From positions 1,054,001-1,118,000 of the forward strand of contig NZ_CP101454.1 in NCBI RefSeq assembly GCF_024362405.1: DNA of 64,000 nucleotides. Direction: 5' to 3'. The position numbers and the translations under genes were made by a program. This DNA comes from Halorarius litoreus. Lineage in GTDB: Archaea; Halobacteriota; Halobacteria; Halobacteriales; Haloarculaceae. Of this stretch, positions 27,734 to 36,347 are shown piece by piece. The notes beneath the pieces are model-generated. The model ran no database searches. It saw only the letters and a list, made by a program, of their open reading frames with translations, and was not told the origin of the DNA. Every line of letters starts with the position of its first letter. Within the stretch, counting starts at the first letter, position 1.

Positions 27734-28431
27734 CCGCGCTCCTCGACGTCGCGAACGCCCACACGTACTACGGCGAGAGCCACATCCTCGAAGGCGTCTC
27801 GCTCTCCGTCGAGGAGGGCGAGGTCGTCGCGCTCATCGGCCGCAACGGCGTCGGCAAGACGACGACGCTCCGAACGGTGTTGCAGCTGACCCCACCCCGC
27901 GAGGGGTCGGTTCGGTATCGCGGCGAGGACGTCGTCGGCCTCGCGACCAACGAGGTCGCCCAGCGCGGCGTCGGCTGGATTCCCGAGGACCGACGCGTCT
28001 TCTCGCAGCTGACGGTCGAGGAGAACATCCGCATCGCCGTCCCGCGGGAGGGTGACGCGGACGCCGAAATCCAACGGATGTACGAGACGTTCCCCGCGCT
28101 CGGCGAGCGACCGGACGCGAAAGCCGGCGCACTTTCAGGCGGACAGCAGCAGATGCTCGCTATCGCCCGCGGGCTCGTGGGCGACAACGACCTCCTGCTC
28201 ATCGACGAGCCTTCGGAAGGGCTGGCCCCGCAGATCGTCGCCGACGTCGCGCGGGCGGTGAACGACGCCGCCGAGGACGCGACCATCTTGCTCGTGGAAC
28301 AGAACCTCCCGCTCGCGATGGACCTCGCCGACCGGTTCTACCTCTTAGATAACGGCCAGGTCGTCACCGAAGGGGAAGCGACGAGCGGCGTCGCCGACGA
28401 CGAGGAGATACGGAGGTATCTCAGCGCATGA
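27730..28431 (+). CDS. livF: ABC transporter ATP-binding protein, LivF type
   Basis: 233 residues from ATG 27730. Walker A GRNGVGKTT at about 37-45, Q-loop segment WIPEDRRVFSQLTVEENI, signature ALSGGQQQMLAIARGL, Walker B LLIDEPSEGLAP and H-loop EQNLPLAMDLADR. The WIPEDRRVF segment is characteristic of LivF. Four-base overlaps on both sides tie it to livG and livH. Confidence 0.92.
   Translation: MTALLDVANAHTYYGESHILEGVSLSVEEGEVVALIGRNGVGKTTTLRTVLQLTPPREGSVRYRGEDVVGLATNEVAQRGVGWIPEDRRVFSQLTVEENIRIAVPREGDADAEIQRMYETFPALGERPDAKAGALSGGQQQMLAIARGLVGDNDLLLIDEPSEGLAPQIVADVARAVNDAAEDATILLVEQNLPLAMDLADRFYLLDNGQVVTEGEATSGVADDEEIRRYLSA
28412..28417 (+). promoter_or_regulatory. Shine-Dalgarno of the LivH-type permease gene
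   Basis: GGAGGT ten bases before the ATG at 28428, inside the end of the LivF gene. It decides between the two adjacent ATG codons only weakly, but shows that this operon uses Shine-Dalgarno initiation. Confidence 0.5.
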
Positions 28432-29444
28432 TGGCGCTCTCGTTCCCCCTCGTGAGCTTCCTCGACGCACTCGGCCAGTTCCTCCAGCCGTCGACGCTCG
28501 GCGAGGTCGTCCTCAACGGGCTGGCGAAGGGCGCGCTGTTCGTGATGATTGCGGGGGGACTCACCCTCATCTTCGGCCTGATGGGCGTGTTGAACTTCGC
28601 CCACGGCTCGCTGACGATGTTCGGCGCGTACACCGGCGGCCTCCTGCTCGTGCTCGCGGTCTCACAGGGGACCGGCCCGACGGCGCGACTGGCGTACTTC
28701 TTCGTCGCCGTCGTCGTCGTCTTCGGGCTGTTGGCGGCGCTCGGTGGCGTCGTCGAGGTCGCCCTCATCCGCCCGCTGTACGACCGCCCGCCAATCTACC
28801 AGATCCTCCTCACCTTCGGGCTGACGCTCGTCCTCGACGAGCTGGCGCGCATCGCCGTCGGCTTCTACGGGCTCCAGCCCATCTCGGACTGGCAGGCCGC
28901 ACTCGGTACCAAGCCGGGGTTCCTCTCCTCGTCGTACGAGTTCCTCGGCATCGGCACGACGGGGCTCGCGCTGTTCGAGATCCTGTTCGGCGTCGTCACC
29001 GTCGCGGCCATCTGGGGCTTTCTCACCCGGACCCGCTACGGGCTCGTCGTCCGCGCGGGCAGCGAGGACGCCGAGATGACCGAGGCCCTGGGAATAGACG
29101 TACGGCGCGTGTTCACCACCGTCTTTGCCCTGGGAGCGGGCATCGCGGGCGTCGCGGGCCTGCTGCTCGCGTGGGACCCGAAGTGGGGGGCGTCGGTGCC
29201 CCTCGCCGCGGAGACGCTGTTGCCGGCGTTCGTCGTCGTCATCATCGGCGGGCTCGGCACCTTCCGCGGGACCGTCTACGCGGCCCTGCTGGTGGGGCTC
29301 GTCGACGCAACGATGACGTGGTGGTTCGTCAACGTCGTCGAGTTCTCCGGCCTCCCCGAGATGACCGTCTTCCTCATCCTCGTGCTCGTGCTCGTCGTCA
29401 AACCACAGGGGCTGTTCGGCGTCGCGGAGGTGGGGGGCCATTAG
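28428..29444 (+). CDS. livH: ABC transporter permease, LivH type
   Basis: 338 residues with about eight hydrophobic helices. Typical segments: GLAKGALFVMIAGGLTLIFGLMGVLNFAHG near the N-terminus is split by a helix turn, then RTRYGLVVRAGSEDAEMTEA (coupling loop) and ALLVGLVDATMTWWFVN. First of the two importer permeases. The gene overlaps livF by four bases, and its stop overlaps the proposed ATT start of livM. Confidence 0.92.
   Translation: MMALSFPLVSFLDALGQFLQPSTLGEVVLNGLAKGALFVMIAGGLTLIFGLMGVLNFAHGSLTMFGAYTGGLLLVLAVSQGTGPTARLAYFFVAVVVVFGLLAALGGVVEVALIRPLYDRPPIYQILLTFGLTLVLDELARIAVGFYGLQPISDWQAALGTKPGFLSSSYEFLGIGTTGLALFEILFGVVTVAAIWGFLTRTRYGLVVRAGSEDAEMTEALGIDVRRVFTTVFALGAGIAGVAGLLLAWDPKWGASVPLAAETLLPAFVVVIIGGLGTFRGTVYAALLVGLVDATMTWWFVNVVEFSGLPEMTVFLILVLVLVVKPQGLFGVAEVGGH
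29426..29432 (+). promoter_or_regulatory. Shine-Dalgarno supporting an ATT start for livM
   Basis: GGAGGTG, fully complementary to the 3' end of archaeal 16S rRNA, ends seven bases before ATT 29440-29442. The first standard in-frame start codon is a GTG 108 bases further on. Spacing strongly favours the ATT. Confidence 0.6.
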
Positions 29445-30741
29445 CACCGACACCGCCACCGGCTCCCGGACGGTCGAGGAGACCGCGTGGCCGCTCCAGT
29501 ACCTGCAGGACCACGCCGCCCACATCGGCGTCGTCCTGTTCTTCGTCGTGTACCCGGGGCTCTACCACGTGCTCACGACCTCCGGGTTCCTGGGCGCGGA
29601 GGCCGTCACGCTCCTCCCCCGCGTCGAGACGATGGTCGCCGTCTTCTACTTCGGCCTGTTCGCCGCGAGCTTCGACTTCATCTCCGGCTACACGGGCTAC
29701 CTCTCGTTCGGCCACGCCGTCTTCTACGGGACCGGCGCGTACCTCGTCGTCCTCGCCGCGAACGGGAAGGTGCCGTTCCTGCCGTTCGACACGCCCTTCA
29801 TGCTGTTGCTGCTGCTCGCGGGAGTCCTGGCCATCGTGCTCGCGGTGGTCATCGGCCTCGTCTCGTTCCGGCTCTCGGGCGTCTACTTCGCGATGATAAC
29901 CCTCGGGTTCGCACAGGTCATCTACGTGTTCGTCCGCGACTGGTCGTTCGTGTCGTCGTCGCCACGGGACGGCGCGGCGGTCGTCGGCCCCGACGGCGCC
30001 GCACCGCCGACGTTCGACATCGGCGTCCCGTTTGTCGACTCGCTCAATCTAGCCATCGGCCAACTGGCCGGCGACAGCGTGGAGGGCCTGTTCGGCGTCC
30101 TGAGCTTCTCGACCGCCGAGGTGTCGTACTACATGGTCGGGCTGGTCGTCCTCGTCTGTTATCTCGCGCTCCAGCGAATCATCCACTCGCCGTTCGGCCG
30201 GGTGATGATCGCCATCCGCGAGAACGAAGAGCGGGCACGAGCCGTGGGCTACGACACGTTCCGCTACAAGCTCGCGGCGTTCGCCGTCAGCGGGTTCTTC
30301 GCCGGCGTGGCGGGCGCGCTGTTCGCCGGCTTCCGCCGCTCGGTCGCCCCGGACAACTCCCTGTTCTTCCTGGTCTCCGGTGACGCACTCCTCGCCTCCA
30401 TCATCGGCGGGTTCGGCACGCTCGCCGGCCCCATCTTCGGCCGGCTGTTCGACGAGAGCGTCCGCGAGTTCCTCTCGAAGGAGGGCTCCGGTGGCGGGCT
30501 CCTGCCGTACCTCCGCGAGCACCTCTCGCAGGGCACGCTCGACACGGTGCTGTTCAACGGCCTCACGGTGCAGGAGGCCATCGAGACGTTCCTGAACGGG
30601 CACGCGAGCCTCTATCTCGGCCTGCTGTTCGTGCTGTTCGTGCTGTTCGTTCCCAACGGCCTGCTCGGGACGCTGCGCGACCGGCTCGGCGGAACCGTCG
30701 CCTCGCAGGTGTCAGAGCGGCTCTCGCGCCTCCGGCGATAA
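29440..30741 (+). CDS. livM: ABC transporter permease, LivM type (probable ATT start)
   Basis: 433 residues if translation starts at ATT 29440, 397 if it starts at the first in-frame GTG (29548). The ATT choice gives an N-terminus of the form [M]-S-T-D-T-A-T-G, keeps the first membrane helix whole (HIGVVLFFVVYPGLYHVL) and has an ideally spaced Shine-Dalgarno. Family segments: FISGYTGYLSFGHAVFYGTG, GVYFAMITLGFAQVIYVFVR, the coupling loop MIAIRENEERARAVGYD and IIGGFGTLAGPIFGRLFDE. Second permease of the importer and last gene of the operon. Confidence 0.88.
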   Translation: MSTDTATGSRTVEETAWPLQYLQDHAAHIGVVLFFVVYPGLYHVLTTSGFLGAEAVTLLPRVETMVAVFYFGLFAASFDFISGYTGYLSFGHAVFYGTGAYLVVLAANGKVPFLPFDTPFMLLLLLAGVLAIVLAVVIGLVSFRLSGVYFAMITLGFAQVIYVFVRDWSFVSSSPRDGAAVVGPDGAAPPTFDIGVPFVDSLNLAIGQLAGDSVEGLFGVLSFSTAEVSYYMVGLVVLVCYLALQRIIHSPFGRVMIAIRENEERARAVGYDTFRYKLAAFAVSGFFAGVAGALFAGFRRSVAPDNSLFFLVSGDALLASIIGGFGTLAGPIFGRLFDESVREFLSKEGSGGGLLPYLREHLSQGTLDTVLFNGLTVQEAIETFLNGHASLYLGLLFVLFVLFVPNGLLGTLRDRLGGTVASQVSERLSRLRR

Positions 30742-30786
30742 CCCGGGAACCGACGGCTTTCTTGTCCTGCAACACTTGCCACAGGT

Positions 30787-32289
30787 ATGGCGACACAGGA
30801 CACGGTTCCCGACGCGTACGACGACCTGCTCGAACGCTACAAGCGCGCCAGCTATCTCGGCGACGCGGGGCAGGTGCTCGCGTGGGACCAGGAAGTGATG
30901 ATGCCCGAAGGCGGGACACCGGCCCGCTCGAAGCAGAAGTCCGCGCTCTCGGGTGCCCAGCACGACATCACGACGAGCGACGCGTACAGCGAGGCACTGG
31001 AGGCGAGCGAGGCGGCCGACCTCCCCCAGCCCGAAGCGAGCGTCGTCCGCGAGATCCGCCGCGAGTACGACCGGGACGCCAAGGTGCCGAAGTCGCTCGT
31101 CGAGCGCATCTCCGAGGAGACCTCCAACGCCCTCCCGGTCTGGAAGGAAGCCAAGAGCGAGAGCGACTGGTCGCAGTTCGCCTCGAAGGTCGAGACGCTC
31201 CTGAATCTGAAGCGGGAGTACGCCGAGCACATCGACCCCGACGCCGACACCTACGAGGTGCTGTTCGCCGACTTCGAGCCGTGGCTCGACCTCTCCGTGG
31301 CCGAGGACATCCTCGCGCAGTTGCGCGACGAACTCGTCCCCCTGATTCAGGAACTGAACGAGGCGGACGCCGACCTCGCCTCGCCGTTCGCGGGCGGCAC
31401 CTACCCCGACGACGACCAGATGGCGCTGGCGCGTGACACCCTCGAACGGCTCCAGTACCCGTTCGACCGCGGCCGCATCGACACCGCCCCGCACCCGTTC
31501 TCGACGGGGACGCAGTTCGACGCCCGTGTCACGACGCGGTTCGACGAGTCCGACCCCATCTCCTCGATCGGCTCGGTCATCCACGAGTTCGGCCACGCCA
31601 CCTACACGCTCGGGCTCCCCGGCGAACACTACGGGACGCCGCTCGGCCAGCACCGCGGGCTGTCAGTTCACGAGTCGCAGTCGCGGCTCTGGGAGAACCA
31701 CGTCGGTCGCTCGAAGGCGTTCTGGGAGGGGTATGCACCCATCGTCAACGAGCACTTCGGCACCGACATCTCGCCACAGGCGGGCTACGAGGGGGCGAAC
31801 CAGCTCTACCCGAACAACCTCATTCGGGTGGAGGCGGACGAGCTTACCTACCACATGCACATCATCCTCCGGTTCGAAATCGAGCGTGACCTCCTGGCTG
31901 GTGACCTCGACGTCGAGGAGGTGCCCGCCGTGTGGAACGACAAGATGGAGGAGTACCTCGGTGTGCGGCCCGAGACCGACGCGGAGGGCTGTCTGCAGGA
32001 CATCCACTGGTCGCACGGCTCGTTCGGCTACTTCCCGACGTACTCGCTCGGCAGCGTGATGGCCGCGCAACTGTTCGCCGCGGCCGAAGACGACATCCCC
32101 GAGCTCGACGCGAAGATCCGCGACGGCGAGTTCGACGCGCTCCACGACTGGCTGACCGAGAACGTCCACCGCCACGGCCAGCGCTACAAGACGAACCGGC
32201 TCGTCAAGGAGGCCACGGGCTCGGAGTTCACGGCTGACGCCTTCGTCGCGTACGCGAACGAGAAGTTCGGCGACCTCTACGGGCTGTAA
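30787..32289 (+). CDS. M32-family metallocarboxypeptidase (Taq-type)
   Basis: 500 residues. Zinc-binding HEFGH at residues 266-270 within SVIHEFGHATYTLGLP, followed by LGQHRGLSVHESQSRLWENHVGRS, which holds the third ligand Glu and the family HES motif. YPNNLIRVEADELTYHMHI and the late DIHWSHGSFGYFPTYSLG are further M32 hallmarks. It removes C-terminal amino acids from peptides in the cytoplasm; no signal peptide. The length is standard for the family. Confidence 0.95.
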   Translation: MATQDTVPDAYDDLLERYKRASYLGDAGQVLAWDQEVMMPEGGTPARSKQKSALSGAQHDITTSDAYSEALEASEAADLPQPEASVVREIRREYDRDAKVPKSLVERISEETSNALPVWKEAKSESDWSQFASKVETLLNLKREYAEHIDPDADTYEVLFADFEPWLDLSVAEDILAQLRDELVPLIQELNEADADLASPFAGGTYPDDDQMALARDTLERLQYPFDRGRIDTAPHPFSTGTQFDARVTTRFDESDPISSIGSVIHEFGHATYTLGLPGEHYGTPLGQHRGLSVHESQSRLWENHVGRSKAFWEGYAPIVNEHFGTDISPQAGYEGANQLYPNNLIRVEADELTYHMHIILRFEIERDLLAGDLDVEEVPAVWNDKMEEYLGVRPETDAEGCLQDIHWSHGSFGYFPTYSLGSVMAAQLFAAAEDDIPELDAKIRDGEFDALHDWLTENVHRHGQRYKTNRLVKEATGSEFTADAFVAYANEKFGDLYGL

Positions 32290-32334
32290 GTCGCCGGTCC
32301 GCAGGCCCGTCGTCGCTCACGCCGAGGGGAAACC

Positions 32335-32352
32335 CATCACGTCGTTGTGATG
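32335..32352 (+). terminator. Hairpin downstream of the M32 peptidase gene
   Basis: Perfect 6-bp stem CATCAC/GTGATG with loop GTCGTT, 46 bases after the peptidase stop and before the promoter of the next gene. Assigned by position only. Confidence 0.3.
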
Positions 32353-32400
32353 TTCAACTCCTCCCGTGTGATACTGACCCATGTGTCCGCTTACCACAGA

Positions 32401-32406
32401 TTTATC
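32401..32406 (+). promoter_or_regulatory. TATA-like box of the 54-residue zinc-finger gene
   Basis: TTTATC (in GATTTATCAG) centred about 29 bases before the ATG at 32433, matching leaderless transcription. Confidence 0.45.
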
Positions 32407-32432
32407 AGCGGGGATGTGCAAGGGAACCCTGT

Positions 32433-32597
32433 ATGGCGACTGCGAACGACATCTTCGACGAGTTCCTCACCGAGCGCGGCCACGAAACCGAGACGGTAAC
32501 GTGGAACCGATCGTATAACAAGAAGAGCTGCCCCGAGTGTGGTGGGCTCCACGAGATGTCGGCGAACGCCTGCACCGTCTGCGGCTGGCAGCCGTAA
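32433..32597 (+). CDS. 54-residue zinc-finger protein (HVO_0416-like)
   Basis: Sequence opens ATANDIFDEFLTERGHETE and ends with a double CxxC zinc finger, CPECGGLH...CTVCGWQP, with the linker of 12 residues. It closely recalls the haloarchaeal zinc-finger micro-proteins named after Haloferax HVO_0416. Such proteins are widespread in haloarchaea and mostly lack an assigned function. Supported by its own TATA-like box and strong acidic N-terminus. Confidence 0.85.
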   Translation: MATANDIFDEFLTERGHETETVTWNRSYNKKSCPECGGLHEMSANACTVCGWQP

Positions 32598-32617
32598 CCT
32601 GCCACCTGCTCCCGTTT

Positions 32618-32773
32618 TCACACACCAGCGCCGCCAGCGGTCGAGACGACCACGAGCGCGACCCCGACGACGAGCGGCGCCTGGAGCGCGTTGCCGCCGC
32701 CGTCCATCCCGCGCTTCTCGAGGACCGGTGTCAGCCCCCACAGCAGGGCGGGAACGAGCGCCAGCAGGTACAC
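32618..32773 (-). pseudogene. Remnant of an EamA-type transporter (N-terminal fragment)
   Basis: From GTG 32773 the frame encodes a first EamA-like helix, VYLLALVPALLWGLTPVLEK, then RGMDGGGNALQAPLVVGVALVVV, and ends abruptly at 32618 after about 51 residues. A functional protein of this family needs about 280-300 residues and ten helices. No continuation is visible in any frame because the zinc-finger gene follows. Best read as the decayed 5' end of an exporter gene; a genuine small two-helix protein is less likely. Confidence 0.5.
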
Positions 32774-32892
32774 CTCGGGCGGGCCGAGAGCACGGAGGCG
32801 AGACCCTGAGACACGCACCGACCGACGCCCGCAGCGGGCTAAAGCCACCCGGTTTTGCCCCCGGAGTTCGGGGTCGGAGAGAAGCCACGCCG

Positions 32893-32899
32893 CTTATAG
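32893..32899 (+). promoter_or_regulatory. TATA-like box of the UvrD/Rep helicase gene
   Basis: CTTATAG centred 27 bases before ATG 32923, supporting that start over the long upstream open frame. Confidence 0.55.
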
Positions 32900-32922
32900 T
32901 GGTGAGGCCACAGTCTAGGGGC

Positions 32923-34773
32923 ATGACCGACGGCCCGCACGTCACCCGCCTGTTCGGCGGCCCCGGGAGCGGGAAGACCACGGCGCTGCTCGACCGCGTC
33001 GACGAAATGCTCGACGAGGGCGTCGCCATCGACGACATCCTCGTGGTCTCCTACACCCGAGCCGCCGCTGCAGAGGTCCGCGAACGACTCGCCGAACGGC
33101 TCGAACGCCCCCCGAAATCCCTGAAGGGCAACGTCTGCACCATGCACGCGAAGGCGTACGGCCTGCTGGGGCTCTCGCGGGGCGACGTGGTCAGCGAGAA
33201 GGACAAATCGGAGTTCTGCGAGGAGTACGGCATCGAGTTCGAAGACGAGTACGACAGCAACCGCCGGCGCTCCGCACGCTCGACCACCATCGGGAACAAG
33301 ATCATCGCCACCTCCCAGTGGCTCCAGCGGACCCGCCGCGACCCCAGCGACTGGTACGACGTCCCCTTCCAGTGGAACGTCGACGAGGTGCGCTTACCCC
33401 CCGAGGTCGACCCGAACGCCCAGACCGGCAACAAGTACACCCCGACGTGGCCGAGCGACGACGACCGCATCGACGTGCCCGAGGTACTTCGGGCGTGGCG
33501 CGCCTACAAGGGCGAACACGGCATCGTCGGCTTCGCCGACATGCTCGAACGCGTCCAGCAGCGCTCGCTCGTCCCGAACGTCGACCACCTCGTCATCGAC
33601 GAGTTCCAGGACATCACGACCCTCCAGCACGACGTCTACGAGGAGTGGAAACCCCACCTGGAGTCCGTCCTCATCGCCGGCGACGACGACCAGGTCGTCT
33701 ACGCGTGGCAAGGTGCGGACCCCGCGCTGCTGCTCGAAGCCGAGCCCGACGAGGACATCGTCCTCCCGAACTCCTACCGCCTCCCCTCCAACGTGCTGAA
33801 CGTCGTCAACCGCGAGATCCGCCACATCTCCGAGCGCCAGGAGAAGGACCTCAAACCCCGCAAGGAGGGCGGGTCCGTCGAGGCCGTCCGCTCGCCCTCT
33901 ATCGTCGAACTCGTTCGGAACGTCACCAAGACGCTCGACCACACCGAAGCCGATGGCGAGACGGTGATGGTGCTGTTCCGCGCCCGCTATCAGCTGTTCC
34001 AGTTCATGGACGAGTTCGTCGGCACCGGCATCCCGTTCGGCTCGCTGACGGACATGAGCATGTGGGACGAGCGCCTCCGGGGCTACGTCTCGGCCATCGA
34101 GAAACACGACGAGGACGAGCCCATCACGGGGCTGGAGGCCCGTCGTCTCGCCGAGATGCTCGCGGACTCGGCGTTCGGTACCGGCGAGCGTGACGACCTG
34201 TTCGACGCGCTCGACGACCTGAAAGAGCAGGAGGACGCCCGCCTCGAGGACTTCACGGTCGACCCCGAGTTCGTGAAGGAGTACGCGCCGTTCACACCCG
34301 GTCCCGCCTCCGCCTCGGACATGCTCACCCGCGTCTCGAACTTCCAGGAGCGCTCGGTGAAGGCGTACTTCAAGGGCGACTATCGAGGAACGGACCCCAG
34401 CCGGATGCGCGTCGGCACCATCCACTCCGCGAAGGGTCGCGAGGCCGACCACGTGTTCATCGCCACCGACCTGACCGAGAAGGTCGTCGAGCAGATGGCC
34501 GCCTCCGTCGGCGACGACGACATCCCCGCTGGCATCGACTTCGTGAAGAGTTCGGACCCCGTGCCGGTGCTCACGGACAACGAGCGCCGGGTGTTCTACG
34601 TCGGGATGTCACGCGCCCGCGAACGGCTCGTCATGATGGAGAACCTCATCGACGGTGCCCCCACGCTGCCGCTCGACGTACTGCTGCACAACAAGCCCCG
34701 GCCGGACCTGACGCTGGAGGAACTCATCGAGGGCGCACAGGAGCCGATGGAAGCCGAACAGACGGCGGACTGA
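32923..34773 (+). CDS. UvrD/Rep-family superfamily 1A DNA helicase
   Basis: 616 residues from ATG 32923. Motif I GGPGSGKTTALLDR, motif Ia VSYTRAAAAEVRERLAERL, motif II VIDEFQDITTLQ, motif III AGDDDQVVYAWQGAD, motif IV-type LPNSYRLPSNVLNVV, motif V VGTIHSAKGREADHVFIA and motif VI FYVGMSRARERL are all intact and in order. It should translocate 3'-5' on single-stranded DNA in repair or replication-restart. No C-terminal nuclease domain. The gene stands alone. Confidence 0.93.
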   Translation: MTDGPHVTRLFGGPGSGKTTALLDRVDEMLDEGVAIDDILVVSYTRAAAAEVRERLAERLERPPKSLKGNVCTMHAKAYGLLGLSRGDVVSEKDKSEFCEEYGIEFEDEYDSNRRRSARSTTIGNKIIATSQWLQRTRRDPSDWYDVPFQWNVDEVRLPPEVDPNAQTGNKYTPTWPSDDDRIDVPEVLRAWRAYKGEHGIVGFADMLERVQQRSLVPNVDHLVIDEFQDITTLQHDVYEEWKPHLESVLIAGDDDQVVYAWQGADPALLLEAEPDEDIVLPNSYRLPSNVLNVVNREIRHISERQEKDLKPRKEGGSVEAVRSPSIVELVRNVTKTLDHTEADGETVMVLFRARYQLFQFMDEFVGTGIPFGSLTDMSMWDERLRGYVSAIEKHDEDEPITGLEARRLAEMLADSAFGTGERDDLFDALDDLKEQEDARLEDFTVDPEFVKEYAPFTPGPASASDMLTRVSNFQERSVKAYFKGDYRGTDPSRMRVGTIHSAKGREADHVFIATDLTEKVVEQMAASVGDDDIPAGIDFVKSSDPVPVLTDNERRVFYVGMSRARERLVMMENLIDGAPTLPLDVLLHNKPRPDLTLEELIEGAQEPMEAEQTAD

Positions 34774-34796
34774 CGCCGGGCGCGCAGCCTTTTCGT

Positions 34797-35234
34797 TCAG
34801 TCCTCTCTCAAGAACGCCAGCGTCTTCTCGTCGCGGTCGCCGTCGTAGTACCGTTCCAGCGCCGTTGCGAACGGCGTCGGGTCGTCCGCGACCGCCTCGA
34901 ACAGCGTCATCGAGGACCGGAACTTCAGGTCGTCCGGCGACCCGAATATCTCGGTCGCCGAGCGCCCGCCGACCGCGTTCACGAGGTCGGTACACTCGCG
35001 CAAGCGCGGCCCGAGTACCGGGTGTGCGAGATACGCGTCGGCCTCCGCTCGCGACGCGATGGCGTAGCGCTGGGCCATCCCACTGCTGCCGAGGCCGGCG
35101 ACCTGGGGGAACACGAACCACATCCAGTGGCTGCGCTTGTGCCCCGACCGCAGTTCGCGTTTCACGTCGTCGATGACCTCGTCTTGGGCCTCAAGGAACC
35201 GTTGCAGGTCGTGGGGGTCGTCGGCTGCGCTCAT
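34797..35234 (-). CDS. DUF1810-family protein
   Basis: 145 residues, full length for the family. Diagnostic stretches are LQRFLEAQDEVIDDVKREL, GHKRSHWMWFVFPQVAGLG and HPVLGPRLRECTDLVNAV. Distant relation to ADP-ribose-processing folds has been proposed for this family, but no activity is established to my knowledge. Soluble and monocistronic; converges with the helicase gene over 23 bases. Confidence 0.88.
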   Translation of the reverse strand: MSAADDPHDLQRFLEAQDEVIDDVKRELRSGHKRSHWMWFVFPQVAGLGSSGMAQRYAIASRAEADAYLAHPVLGPRLRECTDLVNAVGGRSATEIFGSPDDLKFRSSMTLFEAVADDPTPFATALERYYDGDRDEKTLAFLRED

Positions 35235-35310
35235 CGGTGCGTCATCTCAGCCGGTCGAACACGTCGCTCACGTAACAGTCTGTCGGCGAGTCCCGGGCGC
35301 GTTCGCGATA

Positions 35311-35559
35311 TTACTCCTCGTCGCGCTCTTCGGGCTCTTTCACGACCTTCCCGATGGTCGCCCCCGCAACCTTCCCCGGGATGTCCATCGGCGTCGTCAG
35401 GTACTCCTCGATGAGCACCATCAACACCGCGATGCCGAGCGCTGCGCCGCCGAGGAGTCGGTCCCCACGGAGGAACAGGTCGAGCCCGAACAGGGCGATG
35501 GGGATGGCGAGCGCGAGCGTCGCCGCCAGCCCGATGGTCCCCATGATTGACCGCGCCAT
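35311..35559 (-). CDS. Small two-helix membrane protein
   Basis: 82 residues from ATG 35559. Two hydrophobic helices, IGLAATLALAIPIALFGLDLF and LGGAALGIAVLMVLIEEYL, then a polar C-terminal tail with GKVAGATIGKVVKEPEER. Similar small proteins occur throughout haloarchaea without assigned roles. Divergent from riboflavin synthase. Confidence 0.75.
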   Translation of the reverse strand: MARSIMGTIGLAATLALAIPIALFGLDLFLRGDRLLGGAALGIAVLMVLIEEYLTTPMDIPGKVAGATIGKVVKEPEERDEE

Positions 35560-35656
35560 ATCATCCCGTTCGCTGGGGCGGGCAAAAGCCGTCCGATTCG
35601 TCATCACGAATCCGTGAACGGTAACGCCTTTGTCGAGGTCGTCGCGTAGAGTGGGT

Positions 35657-36301
35657 ATGTTCACCGGCATCGTGGAGGCGACGGGCGAGATCGTCGCCCG
35701 CGAGGCGACCGACGGGGGGCTGCGGCTCCGGGTGACCGCGCCGTTCGCCGACGAGCTCGAACACGGGCAGAGCGTCGCGGTCTCGGGCGCCTGCCTCACC
35801 GTCGAGGAGTGGGACGACGAGTCGTTCTCGCTGTTCCTCTCGGAGGAGACCGTCGAGCGGACGTATCTCGGGTCGCTCGACGAGGGTGACGCCGTCAACC
35901 TCGAACGCGCACTTCCGGCGGACGGCCGGTTCGACGGCCACTTCGTGCAGGGGCACGTCGACGGCGTCGGCGAGGTCGTCGAAATCGCGCAGGTGGGCGA
36001 CGGTCCCGCGAGCGGCGCGAGCGGGACCTCGTCGTACTCGGACGAGTACGACGGTGACTGGGTGTTCACCTTCTCGCTCCCCGAGTCGATGGGCCGGTAC
36101 GTCGTCGAGAAGGGCTCCATCACCGTCGACGGCATCTCGCTGACGGTGGCGGACCTCCACGACGGCGACTTCACGGTGGCCGTCATCCCCGCGACCTACG
36201 ACATCACCACCCTCCACGCGAAGTCGGTGGGCGACCCGGTCCACCTCGAAGTCGACGTGGTCGCGAAGTACGTCGAGTCGCTGACCGAAGGCTACCGGTA
36301 G
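35657..36301 (+). CDS. ribE: Riboflavin synthase, alpha-type (RibE)
   Basis: 214 residues from ATG 35657. Two lumazine-binding repeats: the first begins MFTGIVEATGEI and contains VAVSGACLTVEEW, the second contains HFVQGHVDGVGEVVE and GSITVDGISLTVADL. The enzyme dismutates two 6,7-dimethyl-8-ribityllumazine molecules to riboflavin. A 15-residue Gly/Ser-rich insert (GPASGASGTSSYSDE) lies in the second repeat. This is the bacterial-type enzyme that haloarchaea use, unlike the RibC of methanogens. It precedes a sensor kinase gene in the same direction. Confidence 0.94.
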   Translation: MFTGIVEATGEIVAREATDGGLRLRVTAPFADELEHGQSVAVSGACLTVEEWDDESFSLFLSEETVERTYLGSLDEGDAVNLERALPADGRFDGHFVQGHVDGVGEVVEIAQVGDGPASGASGTSSYSDEYDGDWVFTFSLPESMGRYVVEKGSITVDGISLTVADLHDGDFTVAVIPATYDITTLHAKSVGDPVHLEVDVVAKYVESLTEGYR

Positions 36302-36347
36302 CCCGAACGGCGGAGGGTTAATCCCCCGACCAATCGTGGGTAGTGGC

